64,000 bases of DNA from Beijerinckiaceae bacterium. GTDB taxonomy: Bacteria; Pseudomonadota; Alphaproteobacteria; Rhizobiales; Beijerinckiaceae. The position numbers and the translations under genes are program-made. Position 1 is the first letter of the stretch; the number at the start of each line of letters is the position of its first letter. The notes under the pieces are model-generated. The model worked only from the letters and a program-made list of their open reading frames with translations. It had not been told where the DNA came from and ran no database searches. The stretch covers positions 62,001 through 126,000 of the forward strand of contig JAIELD010000005.1 of assembly GCA_019753285.1 (NCBI GenBank), in the 5' to 3' direction. Of the stretch, positions 40,762 to 49,960 are shown piece after piece.

Positions 40762-42137
40762 TCGCCGGCCTCCGACACCCGTTCGAGCACGTCGATCCTG
40801 AAGCCGTCGAATTTTCGCGTCGAAACCGCTTTCAGCCGAGGCTGGCTCGCCGCGATGAACGTCTCCGCGGCCTCAGCGCCGGACAAGGGCGATTCGGTGT
40901 CACCGAGGTAATTGACCAGCATGCAGGTGCCGCCAGCCTCGAGCCGGTCGGCGACGAAGCGTTCGACCGCCAGGAGATCATCATGCGAGAAAAAGTAGAG
41001 CACTTCTGAAAGGACGATGAGGTCGAAGTGGCCGTCCGGGAGCTGCTCCGGCACGCGCATGAGATGGGCGTAAGCGTTGCCGAGCGGGGCGAACCGCAGG
41101 CGGGCCTGTTCCAGGGCGGCAGCCGAGCAATCGATGCCGATGATCTTCTCGCAACGGCCCGCGAGCTTTTCCGTGAGCACGCCGATCGAGCAGCCGATCT
41201 CGCAGGCGCGGCGGTAATGCTGCTTCGGCAGGGCCTCGATCGTGGCCGTGAAGCGGTCCTGCTCGTAGCCGTTTGCGATGTAATTCCAGGGGTCTGCGTT
41301 CTGCCGGTAAAGGTGGTCGAAATGCTCGGTCGGCACGGATGAGATGTGACGGCGAAGATCGACATCCTGCTGCGTCAGATCGATGAAGATCTCGAAATCG
41401 CTGCAGAAGCGCTCGACGTCCTCGACCGAAAGCGAAAAGCCTTCGGGATCATCGCCGATGACACGGCCAAGCTGGCTCTGAAAACAATCGATCGCTGCGC
41501 GCTTGCGCGACCTGAAGGGGCGGATTTCGTAGCGAAGCGCCGAGCGATAAGGCGCATGGATGATCTCGTCAGCCGCCAGCGTAAGCCCCCAGATCGGGTA
41601 GGCGAACAGCCTCGCCTCCGGTCGTTGGCGTCGGACGCGCATCGCAAGATCGTAAGCCGCCTGATGATCGGGATGCGGATCGCTCCCCCAGGTGACGAAC
41701 ATGCTGCCGATGCCATGCTCGTCCACGAGGCGCACCAGCATCTCCACGCATTCATCGGCCTCAGGCCCGCTTTCGCCGAGAAAGCCATCCGGCTGGCGGA
41801 AGAAGTTGATCAAAGGCTGATCGACGCCAAGCGTCTGGAGTGCTTTTTCGACCTCCCGCTCGCGCAGATCACGCAGTGCATCGCACGGATGGGTCCGCGA
41901 GTTCGGATGCGAGCGCGCGCCATCCGTCATCACGGCCACGATGACCTCGACGCCCTTCGCGGCCGTCTCGGCGATCAAGCCGCCACAGCCAAGCGTCTCG
42001 TCGTCTGGATGCGGCGCGATCACGAGGATCGGTTGTCCTCCGGTGAGATCGCGCCAATTCGCGACCGGCGCGCGGCGGAAGGTTTCGAATGCCACGCCTG
42101 CGGTATCGATAGTGGTCATGACGGTCAGATCGTCCAT
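40758..42137 (-). CDS. Fused PIG-L deacetylase and NodS-like SAM methyltransferase
   Basis: A 459-residue bifunctional protein. Residues about 35-230 are a PIG-L/LmbE zinc deacetylase: IAPHPDDETLGCGG (H43, D45, D46) and SDPHPDHQAAYDLA. Residues about 270-450 are a class I methyltransferase of the NodS type: HLYRQNADPWNY, ACEIGCSIGVLTEKLA (SAM motif I), IIGIDCSAAALEQA and FDLIVLSEVLYFFS. It could deacetylate an N-acetyl-hexosamine and methylate the amine or a neighbour. The ATG at 42137 overlaps the upstream GT2 gene by 13 bases; ATG 42119 is an alternative. Such fusions are known in Rhizobiales; the product is not known to me. Confidence 0.9.
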   Translation of the reverse strand: MDDLTVMTTIDTAGVAFETFRRAPVANWRDLTGGQPILVIAPHPDDETLGCGGLIAETAAKGVEVIVAVMTDGARSHPNSRTHPCDALRDLREREVEKALQTLGVDQPLINFFRQPDGFLGESGPEADECVEMLVRLVDEHGIGSMFVTWGSDPHPDHQAAYDLAMRVRRQRPEARLFAYPIWGLTLAADEIIHAPYRSALRYEIRPFRSRKRAAIDCFQSQLGRVIGDDPEGFSLSVEDVERFCSDFEIFIDLTQQDVDLRRHISSVPTEHFDHLYRQNADPWNYIANGYEQDRFTATIEALPKQHYRRACEIGCSIGVLTEKLAGRCEKIIGIDCSAAALEQARLRFAPLGNAYAHLMRVPEQLPDGHFDLIVLSEVLYFFSHDDLLAVERFVADRLEAGGTCMLVNYLGDTESPLSGAEAAETFIAASQPRLKAVSTRKFDGFRIDVLERVSEAGE

Positions 42138-43060
42138 TCGAGGTCCGCCTTTTCGGATCGATCGACGATGCCGGGCGAAACGAGCGGTATGTCGCGTGCC
42201 AGAACGATTTCATCGGGCCGGGACACGAAATCGATCACGATCTCCCTCACGTCGATCGGCACGGGCGCCGGCGGCAAACCTCTTCGCCAATCGTCGATCG
42301 CACTCCAGATCGCGGCGCGGTCGGCCTTGCGCCGTTCGCTGGCATACCCTGTCGCATGGTCTCCGGTCAGATTGCCGGCGGAGTCGATCTTGGTAAGCAG
42401 CGGTTCGTCGATCAACCAGATCACCTCGCCATTCATGATCAGGCGGTTTCGCAGTTCCCGGTCCTCCTCGATGCAATCGCGGAAGCCGCCGAGCCGCTGG
42501 AAGACATCCCGGCGAAACAGGCCTGAATTGATCAGGATCCAGTCGCCCGGCGGGCCGGCGTTCATCTGAAGCTGCGGGAAGAAATCATCGACGAGCGACA
42601 GCGCCCGACCGACACGCACCTTGGAGCCGTCCGGGGCGATGAGAAAATGGCAGGTGAGCGCCGCGCCCACATCGAGCCGGCTGCCCGGCTCGCGCCTCGC
42701 CAGAGGCCAGTTGAGACAATGATCAGCCATGACGGCGGGGAGCGCCAATGCCCGTTGTTGCAGCAGCACCTTCGTCGGATGCGACAGGTCATCGGAATCA
42801 TGAAAGGTGATCGCGTCGAACGGGAGGAGCGCCAGCGCGGCATTCTTGGCCTGCGCCGTTCCCACATTGTGCCTGAGGCCGATATAGAGAAAACGCGGGT
42901 CGTCGAAATACCGGCTTAGACAGGCGCGCGTATCGTCCGTCGAGCCATCGTCGATCACAGCGACCTTCAGCGGATCATAAGCCTGCGCCAGAGCCGTCTC
43001 GACGGCGCGAATGACGCTTGCTCGGCGATTGAAGGTGGGGATGGCGACGACGCAATGCAT
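42125..43060 (-). CDS. GT2-family glycosyltransferase
   Basis: A 311-residue GT-A protein from ATG 43060: VVAIPTFNRRASVIRAVETAL, VAVIDDGSTDDTRACL, DAITFHDSDDLSHPTK (metal-binding DxD region) and LINSGLFRRDVFQRLGGFRD with EEDRELRNRLI. It belongs to the general GT2 group that extends lipid-linked or protein-linked glycans. Eleven bases separate it from the membrane GT2 upstream, and it overlaps the deacetylase/methyltransferase gene downstream. Confidence 0.88.
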   Translation of the reverse strand: MHCVVAIPTFNRRASVIRAVETALAQAYDPLKVAVIDDGSTDDTRACLSRYFDDPRFLYIGLRHNVGTAQAKNAALALLPFDAITFHDSDDLSHPTKVLLQQRALALPAVMADHCLNWPLARREPGSRLDVGAALTCHFLIAPDGSKVRVGRALSLVDDFFPQLQMNAGPPGDWILINSGLFRRDVFQRLGGFRDCIEEDRELRNRLIMNGEVIWLIDEPLLTKIDSAGNLTGDHATGYASERRKADRAAIWSAIDDWRRGLPPAPVPIDVREIVIDFVSRPDEIVLARDIPLVSPGIVDRSEKADLEWTI

Positions 43061-43071
43061 GGCGCTGATCC

Positions 43072-44511
43072 TCACTTGCGGCGCGCGACGGCGGCAGCAT
43101 AGCGGCGGAGCCGATGATCGACCCAGAACGCGGCAGGCGCCGTGCCGGCAACGAGCAGGCAGGCTAGCACCGCCGCCCAGTTCTGCGAGCGGACATAGGC
43201 AGCAGCGCAGAGGAGACCGAGACAACCGAGCCACACATTGGCGTCAAGCCGCAGCCTGCTGACGGACTTGACGTCTTTCGACGTCCGCACGAAAGCGACC
43301 GTGCGCTGCCAGATGGCGGGCAGGAAAGCCGTCGAGCTTGTCCAGGCCAGCGACAGTTTCACGGCGAGGATGGCCGCGATCTTGGTCGGGGATTGGGAGC
43401 GCCCGACCGCATCGAAACACAGCCTCGCGCTGATGCTGATCGCAGCGAAGATGATCGTGAGAGCCGAAAGATCGCGGATGGTCGCGACATTGGCTGCATC
43501 GACGCCGGTCCAGGCGAAGACTGCGAGATTGACGATCGGCAGCAGCCAGAACACAGGCCACGCAGTCAATTGCGCGACGACGGTGCCGAAGCCTGCCGGC
43601 GCCTTACCCAACCCCTTACGACCGACCATGGCGAAAAGCGTCTGCAGATTACCCGTGACCCAGCGACGACGCTGGTCGGTGAGCGACTTGAACGATAGCG
43701 GCAGAAGCCCCCGGCCAACGATGGTCGGGTTATAGACACCGTGGAGACGTTGCTCGAAAAAACGGACGCCGAGTTCGGCGTCCTCGGTGACGGTGGTGCC
43801 GCTCCAGCCGCCGATCTCCTTCAACGCCTGCAACGAGATCACCGATAGTGTTCCGGTCAGAAGCATAGCCGAATCATTGTTGGCGCGCGGCGCAAACGCG
43901 TTGAAGTAATCTGATAATTCGTCGGCTACGCATTTTACGTCGCGATCCACCTCCCGATAAGCCTGGGGGAATTGAACAAACGCAGCACCTGTTCCGCGGA
44001 AGGTGTCCACCGCCATGCGGAGGAAATTGCTCGTCACCTGATAATCGGCATCGACGACGGCGACATAGCGCGTTTCCCGCTGCGAAAGCCCGAGACAGAT
44101 GTTGAGAGCGCCAGCCTTCGCCCCCTCGACATTGTCGAAATGATAGAAGCGGAACCGTGGTCCAAACTCGACGCAGGCCGACTGCACGGGCAACCACCGT
44201 TCCTGCGAGGGCGTGTTGTTGTCGAGAACGATGACCTCGAAAGCGCCGTAGTCGAGCTCTGCGAGGCTTTTGAGCGTTGCTATGACCACCTCCGGCGGCT
44301 CGTCATAGGTCGGCACATGGATCGAAATGAAAGGCTCGCCATCGGGTAGTGCGAACCGGCCTCGCAAGAGCGTTTGCGGCCGCCTGAACATGGTCGCGAA
44401 GTGGTTGGCCTGTATGAAGAAGACAACGATAAAATTGATCAGCGTCGCCAAAAAAACAGTGCAGATCAGTAGTGAACGAAAACCCCCCTCGAGCAAATTC
44501 GCAGCCGACAT
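43072..44511 (-). CDS. Membrane GT2 glycosyltransferase of the processive (NodC/cellulose synthase-like) type
   Basis: A 479-residue protein. An N-terminal membrane helix (LLICTVFLATLINFIVVFFI) precedes a GT2 domain with SIHVPTYDEPPEVVIATLKSL, VIVLDNNTPSQ, YVAVVDADYQVT (DxD), TVTEDAELGVRF (TED) and DQRRRWVTGN (QxxRW), the set of motifs shared by processive synthases. Four or five membrane helices follow. It should polymerise or transfer a sugar while exporting or holding a membrane-bound acceptor. First gene of the operon, behind a GGAAC-N16-GGTT promoter. Confidence 0.88.
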   Translation of the reverse strand: MSAANLLEGGFRSLLICTVFLATLINFIVVFFIQANHFATMFRRPQTLLRGRFALPDGEPFISIHVPTYDEPPEVVIATLKSLAELDYGAFEVIVLDNNTPSQERWLPVQSACVEFGPRFRFYHFDNVEGAKAGALNICLGLSQRETRYVAVVDADYQVTSNFLRMAVDTFRGTGAAFVQFPQAYREVDRDVKCVADELSDYFNAFAPRANNDSAMLLTGTLSVISLQALKEIGGWSGTTVTEDAELGVRFFEQRLHGVYNPTIVGRGLLPLSFKSLTDQRRRWVTGNLQTLFAMVGRKGLGKAPAGFGTVVAQLTAWPVFWLLPIVNLAVFAWTGVDAANVATIRDLSALTIIFAAISISARLCFDAVGRSQSPTKIAAILAVKLSLAWTSSTAFLPAIWQRTVAFVRTSKDVKSVSRLRLDANVWLGCLGLLCAAAYVRSQNWAAVLACLLVAGTAPAAFWVDHRLRRYAAAVARRK

Positions 44512-44582
44512 AGTAGACCAACCTTGTCATCATCCCGCCGGCAAATGCCTGACGCCGATGAAAGCGCGACGGACACCTTGGA

Positions 44583-44607
44583 AACCCCATTGCCAATGCC
44601 AGGTTCC
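44583..44607 (-). promoter_or_regulatory. EcfG-type promoter (glycan operon)
   Basis: Minus strand GGAAC (44607-44603), 16-base spacer, GGTT (44586-44583), ending 71 bases before ATG 44511. One mismatch in the -10. Confidence 0.55.
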
Positions 44608-44642
44608 GTTTTGCCGACTTGGTTTTTGCAAGATACATTTGT

Positions 44643-44667
44643 GGAACAATCAACATATTCTCCAGTT
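44643..44667 (+). promoter_or_regulatory. Weak EcfG-type promoter (acyl-CoA dehydrogenase)
   Basis: GGAAC (44643-44647), 16-base spacer, AGTT (44664-44667), 88 bases before ATG 44756 in the same 244-base divergent region. Weakest match in the set. Confidence 0.35.
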
Positions 44668-44755
44668 GTTTAGCGTTTGTGCCTTCTATCCTTGCGCAAC
44701 AGACCGTCCCTTCCGGGCGGATTTCCAAAATCTCCGACCATGAGTGAGCGCGTGA

Positions 44756-45865
44756 ATGGACGCCGAGCCGACAGAGCGCTTCAGACTCTCGAAAGCCGAT
44801 CTTGAGGGCATCGCCAGCAACGCCGCCCGACTTGACAAGGACGGCGCATTTCCTGCTGACGACATTGCATTGCTCCACGAGCGCGGCCTTTTGCTGGCCG
44901 CCCTGCCCGATCGCGGGCTGCGTCGTGGCGGACATCGCCATCTGAAGGCGATCCTCACCGATCTTGGCGCTGCCAACCTGTCGCTCGGCAGGCTGTTCGA
45001 AGGGCATGTCAACGCGGCGCGGTTGATCGACCGATATGCCGGCGACGACCTTCGCGCGCGCGTCTCGCGCGATGTCGCCAGCGGCCATCTGATGGGGATC
45101 TGGAACACCGAAGCGATCGGCCGCCCGCTGAAGCTTATCGAGGACGGGGAAAGCTTACGGTTGGAGGGCGGCAAGACGTTCGTGTCCGGCGTCGGCCATA
45201 TCGACCGCGCGGTGGTCAGCGCCATCGATGGGCAGGATGTCGATCGCCTGATCTACGCGGAGATTCCGCGCCATGACGAAGGCCGGATCATGAGTGGCTG
45301 GGGCGCGACGGCGATGCGCGCGACGGCCAACGGTGGCATCGATCTCACCGGGATCAGGATCGAGCCGATGCAGGTCTTCGGCAATCCTGGCGACTACATG
45401 CGCGAGCCGGATTTTTCCGCCGGCGCCTGGCGCACGCTCGCCGTGCAGCTTGGGGGAATGAATGCGATCGCGGCCGCGCTCATCGATCATCTCGTCAACG
45501 TCGCGCAAGGCACGGCGGACCTGCAGCGCATGCGTCTTGGAACGATCATCGCGCGCTGCCAGACGGCGTCACTCTGGGTCGATCGCTGCGCCTGCGTCGC
45601 GGAGACTGACAGTCTTCCCGTTGACGAAATCGTCGCCACCGTCAACCTCGGCCGGAGCGTCGTCAGCGAGGCAGCGCGCGACGTGATCGATCTGACGAAG
45701 CAGGCGATCGGCGCACGCGCCTTTCTCGTCGAGCACCCGGCGGAACGGTTGCTGCGCGACCTCGACTTTTATCTGCGGCAACCCGCGCCCGATCAGGCCG
45801 TGCTGAAAGCCGCGTCGTTCTTCATCGAAAACCGGATGGGCAACGAGCGCCCATCGCTCAGGTGA
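44756..45865 (+). CDS. Acyl-CoA dehydrogenase family protein of the glycan cluster
   Basis: A 369-residue protein of reduced acyl-CoA dehydrogenase type. N-terminal helical domain (DGAFPADDIALLHERGLLLAALP), middle domain (GIWNTEAIGRPLKLIEDG, GKTFVSGVGHIDRAVVSA) and C-terminal helices (EAARDVIDLTKQAIGARAFLVEHPAERLLRDLDFYLRQPAPD in parts). Usual catalytic and FAD motifs are degenerate, so substrate and even activity are uncertain. It is divergent from the GT2/PIG-L operon; I recall similar gene neighbourhoods in other proteobacteria, which suggests it modifies the glycan's acyl or amino group. Overlaps paoC by eight bases at convergent stops. Confidence 0.75.
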   Translation: MDAEPTERFRLSKADLEGIASNAARLDKDGAFPADDIALLHERGLLLAALPDRGLRRGGHRHLKAILTDLGAANLSLGRLFEGHVNAARLIDRYAGDDLRARVSRDVASGHLMGIWNTEAIGRPLKLIEDGESLRLEGGKTFVSGVGHIDRAVVSAIDGQDVDRLIYAEIPRHDEGRIMSGWGATAMRATANGGIDLTGIRIEPMQVFGNPGDYMREPDFSAGAWRTLAVQLGGMNAIAAALIDHLVNVAQGTADLQRMRLGTIIARCQTASLWVDRCACVAETDSLPVDEIVATVNLGRSVVSEAARDVIDLTKQAIGARAFLVEHPAERLLRDLDFYLRQPAPDQAVLKAASFFIENRMGNERPSLR

Positions 45866-48080
45866 GCAGAGCGTCGAGCCTGATCGGCAGGTCGCGTACG
45901 CGAATGCCGGTGGCGTTGTAGACGGCATTGGCGACTGCGGCGGCAGTGCCGACGATGCCGAGTTCGCCGACCCCCTTTACGCCCACGGCGTTCACCTTGT
46001 CATCGGTTTCAGGCACGAGAATGACATCGAGCGCCTCGATGTCCGCATTCACGGGCACCTCATAATCAGCGAGGTTCTTGTTGACGTAGCGCGCATAGCG
46101 GCGGTCGATTTCGGTCGCCTCGAGCAGCGCCGAACCGATCCCGCCGATCATTCCGCCCATCAGCTGGCTGCGTGCGGTGCGCGTGTTCATGATGCGGCCG
46201 GCGGCGAATGCTCCTGTCATGCGCCGGACGCGGATTTCTCGCGTCCTCGAATGCACCGCGACCTCAATGAACTGGGCGCCGAACGCATACTGGATGCGGT
46301 CCTTCAGTTTCGGCCCGCCACCAAGCGCGGAGATGCCCTTGTAAAGCTGGTCGATCCCTTCAGGTGAAGCGCCGGGTGCAACCGTCTCGGCATACTCAAC
46401 GAGCTCGCTCACACCGAGCCGGCGGAACTGCTCGGCAAGGTTCTGCGAGTTAGAGCCGCGCAGCTTCTCATTGATCGCATCGCATGCTTTCGCCACCGCC
46501 GAGCAGACGCTCGCCGTCACGTTTGAGCCGCCCGACACGGGCGCTGGCGGCAGCTTGCTGTCGCCGAGCGTCACCTTGACGTGGCGCGCATCGATCCCGA
46601 GCCGCTCCGCTGCCATCTGCGCCACCACAGTGTAGGTGCCGGTGCCGACATCCTGCGCCGCCGTCTCGACATGCGCCGTGCCGTCCGGCATCAGGCTCAC
46701 GCGGGCCGTCGCCGGCGCGACCATGGTCGGATAGCAGGAGGTCGCGCAGCCCTGGCCGATCAGCCAGTCGCCGTCTCGCGCCGCGCCCGGCTTCCGGTTG
46801 CGCTCAGACCAGCGGAATGCCGCCGCCGCCGCATCGAAGCACGGCATCAGCGAGCGGCTCGTGAATGCGAGCCCCTTGATCGGCTCGATCTGCGTATCGT
46901 TGATGCGGCGCAGTTCCACAGGGTCGATTCCGAGCGTCTCGGCAAGCTCGTCCATCGCACTCTCAAGCACGAACATATAGGGCATCTCGGCAGGCGCACG
47001 CATGAAGCCCGGCGTCTTGCGGTCCGCGTGCACGACGCTCACCTTCGTCGAGATGTTAGGGCAGGCGTACATGCGGGTGGTGGTGTCGGTGCCGCCGACG
47101 AAATACCCATCCGGACGCGAGGTGACCTCATGTCCTTCATGGATAAGCGCCGTAAGCTTGCCGTCACGCGAAGCGGCGAGCGCGACGCGCTGTTCGGTTT
47201 CCGCCCGGTAGGTCGAAACGAAAAAGGCATCGGCGCGGCTGGAAACGAACTTGACTGGCCGGTCGAGCTTTTTTGCGATCGCGGCGATCAATGCCGTTCG
47301 CTCGGTCGTCGCCCCTTTGGAGCCGAACGCGCCGCCGATGAACGAGCTGACGACGTGAACGTCATCCGGGTTCATGCCAAGTTGCTGCGCGACGCCAAAA
47401 CGAAGCCCGTGCGCGGTCTGGCTCGGCTCGAAGATCGTCAGCTTCGGCCCGTCCCAGATGCAGCTCGTGGTGAAAAGCTCGATCGGGTTATGATGCTGGA
47501 CCGGCGTCGAATAACGATTGTCGACCTTGACCTCAGCCGTACGTAGCGCCGCCTCGGCATCGCCGATCTTGGGGTCCTCATGCTTCTTGCTGATCTTGGC
47601 AGCCTCTTCGATTGTCACCCCGTCGCTGCCAAAGGTCGCTGAAGGAGTCCTTGCATCGTATTCGGGCGCGACGAGTCGGGCCGCCTCGGTCGCCGCCTCG
47701 AACGTGTCGGCGACAACGATCGCGATGATCTGCCCGTCATGAAGGATGGATGCCGATTGCAGCGGCCTGATCGTGCTCGCCGCATAGCCAGCCTGCTCCG
47801 ACTGGCCCATCATGACCTGCTCCTTGATGGCATCAGAGAGGGTCTCGTGCGTGAAGATGTCGATGACGCCGGCAACGGCGCGGGCCGCATCCAGCCGAAA
47901 CCGGCTGATCGATCCGAGCGCAATCGAACTCAAGGCGAGAGCGGCATAGACGGGCTCCTTCAGCCGGATGTCGGAAGGATATCGCGCTCCTCCGGTCACC
48001 TTGAGGCGTCCGTCGATGCGCGGCATCGGCTGGCCCATGTTTTCCTTCGGCTCGGGTGCTGCGGCGTTCGCCATGTTCAA
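45858..48080 (-). CDS. paoC: Aldehyde oxidoreductase, molybdopterin cytosine dinucleotide-binding subunit
   Basis: A 740-residue protein of the xanthine dehydrogenase large-subunit family. YPSDIRLKEPVYAALALSSIA starts the first aldehyde-oxidase domain. Later motifs include SSFIGGAFGSKG, GYFVGGTDTTTRMYAC and ETAAQDVGTGTYTVVAQM for the cofactor. The catalytic Glu is in VKGVGELGIVG near the C-terminus. With PaoA and PaoB it forms the periplasmic heterotrimer that oxidises aromatic and other aldehydes to acids. ATGA overlap with paoB. No PaoD-type cofactor chaperone is adjacent. Confidence 0.92.
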   Translation of the reverse strand: MNMANAAAPEPKENMGQPMPRIDGRLKVTGGARYPSDIRLKEPVYAALALSSIALGSISRFRLDAARAVAGVIDIFTHETLSDAIKEQVMMGQSEQAGYAASTIRPLQSASILHDGQIIAIVVADTFEAATEAARLVAPEYDARTPSATFGSDGVTIEEAAKISKKHEDPKIGDAEAALRTAEVKVDNRYSTPVQHHNPIELFTTSCIWDGPKLTIFEPSQTAHGLRFGVAQQLGMNPDDVHVVSSFIGGAFGSKGATTERTALIAAIAKKLDRPVKFVSSRADAFFVSTYRAETEQRVALAASRDGKLTALIHEGHEVTSRPDGYFVGGTDTTTRMYACPNISTKVSVVHADRKTPGFMRAPAEMPYMFVLESAMDELAETLGIDPVELRRINDTQIEPIKGLAFTSRSLMPCFDAAAAAFRWSERNRKPGAARDGDWLIGQGCATSCYPTMVAPATARVSLMPDGTAHVETAAQDVGTGTYTVVAQMAAERLGIDARHVKVTLGDSKLPPAPVSGGSNVTASVCSAVAKACDAINEKLRGSNSQNLAEQFRRLGVSELVEYAETVAPGASPEGIDQLYKGISALGGGPKLKDRIQYAFGAQFIEVAVHSRTREIRVRRMTGAFAAGRIMNTRTARSQLMGGMIGGIGSALLEATEIDRRYARYVNKNLADYEVPVNADIEALDVILVPETDDKVNAVGVKGVGELGIVGTAAAVANAVYNATGIRVRDLPIRLDALLT

Positions 48081-49111
48081 ATCTCCATCGTTGCGACGTG
48101 CAGCAGCGCGCGCGTAAGCGTTTCCTTGCCGAGTTTCACCTTGAAGGCGTTGTACTCGCGCGGGTTAGCCTGCGAAAAGGCGATCTCGGCAGCCTCGGCC
48201 GCACTGCGCTCGTCGAGCGGCTTGCCCGCGAGGCTCGCCTCGGCGTCTTTCGCCCGCCATGGCACGGTCGCAAGACCGCCAAGCGCGATCCGCGCCTGAC
48301 GCACCCGGCCGTCCGCCATGTCGAGCGCGACCGCGGCCGACGCAAGCGCGAAGGCGTATGACGCCCGATCGCGGATCTTGAGGTAGGCCGAACGACGCGT
48401 CCAGGGCGCAGCGGGGACGATGAAGCCGGTGATGAGTTCACCCGGCCTGAGCGTCGTTTCGACATGCGGCGTCTCCGCGGGCTGGCGATGCAGCTCGGCG
48501 AAGGGGAAGGTGCGGGTTCCCTTTGCGCCAGCGACATGGACGCTAGCGTCGAGCGCGATGAGGCTCTGCGCGAAATCGCCGGGGTAGGTCGCGATGCATG
48601 CGTCGCTGCCGCCGAGCACAGCGTGCTGGCGGTTGACGCCGTGGAGGGCATCGCAGCCCGATCCGGGATTGCGCTTGTTGCAGGCGGTGAAGCTCACGTC
48701 GCGAAAATACGGACAGCGCGTGCGTTGCAGCACATTGCCCCCGAGGCTTGCCATGTTGCGGAGTTGCGCGCTGGCGGCAAGCTGAAGCGATTGCGCGATG
48801 ACAGGATAGTCGCGCAGGACGTCTTTGTCCTCGGCAACCGCTGCCATGCTCGCCATGGCACCGAGATGCAATCCATGCTTGTCGGCGGTGACAGACGACC
48901 ACTCGCGCTGTGCCTCGATCGAGCCGATGTCGACGAGCCGCGCCGGGTTGACGACGTGAAGCTTCATCAGATCGATCAGCGTCGTGCCGCCAGCAATGAA
49001 CTGCGTCTGCGCATCTCCTTCTGCCTTGGAGCCCGGGGCCTTGTCGGTGGCGTGGATGATCTCGACGGCTTCCTTGACGGAATGCGCGCGTGTATAGGCA
49101 AACGGCTGCAT
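48077..49111 (-). CDS. paoB: Aldehyde oxidoreductase, FAD-binding subunit
   Basis: A 344-residue protein from ATG 49111. The FAD domain shows FIAGGTTLIDLMKLHV and NMASLGGNVLQRTRC. Cysteines in RTRCPYFRD, TACNKRNPGSGC and GGSDACIA are the extra 4Fe-4S ligands that distinguish PaoB from ordinary FAD subunits of this family. It passes electrons from the iron-sulfur subunit to FAD and then an acceptor. Two bases separate it from paoA. Confidence 0.92.
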   Translation of the reverse strand: MQPFAYTRAHSVKEAVEIIHATDKAPGSKAEGDAQTQFIAGGTTLIDLMKLHVVNPARLVDIGSIEAQREWSSVTADKHGLHLGAMASMAAVAEDKDVLRDYPVIAQSLQLAASAQLRNMASLGGNVLQRTRCPYFRDVSFTACNKRNPGSGCDALHGVNRQHAVLGGSDACIATYPGDFAQSLIALDASVHVAGAKGTRTFPFAELHRQPAETPHVETTLRPGELITGFIVPAAPWTRRSAYLKIRDRASYAFALASAAVALDMADGRVRQARIALGGLATVPWRAKDAEASLAGKPLDERSAAEAAEIAFSQANPREYNAFKVKLGKETLTRALLHVATMEI

Positions 49112-49113
49112 CT

Positions 49114-49746
49114 TTAAGCTCTCCCCATCGCGACTTTGGCGTGCTCGATCGCGGCGACAATGTTGGGATAGGCGGCGCAGCGGCAGATATTGCCGCTCAT
49201 ATATTCGCGGATTTCCGCCGCATCGTCGGCGTGGCCTTCCTCGACACAAGCAACCGCCGACATGATCTGCCCGGGCGTGCAGTAACCGCACTGGAAAGCG
49301 TCATGCTCGATGAAGGCTGCCTGCATGGGGTGGAGACCGCCATCCGGGCCGGCGAGCCCTTCGATCGTGGTGATTTTCTTGCCGCTCGCCATGCTTGCAA
49401 GCGTGAGACAGGAGAGAACCCGCCTGCCATCGACATGCACGGTGCACGCACCGCACTGGCCGTGATCGCAGCCCTTTTTAGAGCCCGTGAGATCGAGATG
49501 ATCGCGCAGCGCGTCCAGCAACGACGTGCGTCCATCGAGCGAAAGATGGCGCTCCTGACCGTTGATGTCGAGCACGAGATCGACCTTGTCGCCGGCTTCG
49601 TGGGCGATACCGCCAGCCGCCTTGCCAACAGGCTTCTGCCTCGCGACGACGACCCGGCTGACAAGCAGGAAGGCAAGCGTGGCGGCGGTGCCGTAGAGCA
49701 TCTGCCGGCGCTGAATGCCTGCCACGTATTTGAGAAACTGCGTCAT
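49114..49746 (-). CDS. paoA: Aldehyde oxidoreductase, 2Fe-2S subunit
   Basis: A 210-residue protein. The N-terminus QRRQMLYGTAATLAFLLVSR is a Tat-type signal, sending the folded complex to the periplasm. The plant-ferredoxin cluster is CDHGQCGACTVHVDGRRVLSC, and the second cluster uses CGYCTPGQ and NICRCAAYP. GGAG precedes the start. First gene of paoABC, behind a perfect EcfG promoter, consistent with aldehyde defence under stress. Confidence 0.93.
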   Translation of the reverse strand: MTQFLKYVAGIQRRQMLYGTAATLAFLLVSRVVVARQKPVGKAAGGIAHEAGDKVDLVLDINGQERHLSLDGRTSLLDALRDHLDLTGSKKGCDHGQCGACTVHVDGRRVLSCLTLASMASGKKITTIEGLAGPDGGLHPMQAAFIEHDAFQCGYCTPGQIMSAVACVEEGHADDAAEIREYMSGNICRCAAYPNIVAAIEHAKVAMGRA

Positions 49747-49832
49747 GGCAGACTCCGTGATGGGTGGGGCTCACGGCGTGACACGGACCGCGCCCATGAG
49801 GAGCGGAAGGCCGAGGCCGGCAGCGAGGCGGT

Positions 49833-49857
49833 AACGAGCACGGAGCGCCGATGTTCC
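49833..49857 (-). promoter_or_regulatory. EcfG-type promoter (paoABC)
   Basis: Minus strand GGAAC (49857-49853), 16-base spacer, CGTT (49836-49833), 86 bases before ATG 49746. Exact consensus match. Confidence 0.75.
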
Positions 49858-49960
49858 ACCTGCCGCGCGGCAAAAGCTGCATTCAGCCTAAGACGGAGCA
49901 AGCCGCACTAATCGGGCGCACGGCGCGCGAGCAGCAGGGCCGCATCGGGCGTCGTAGCCA

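Noticed and set aside
39628-44511. Calling the glycan genes nodB/nodC/nodS
   Set aside because: The deacetylase is PIG-L, not NodB-type, NodA is missing, and the GT2 could be any processive membrane synthase.
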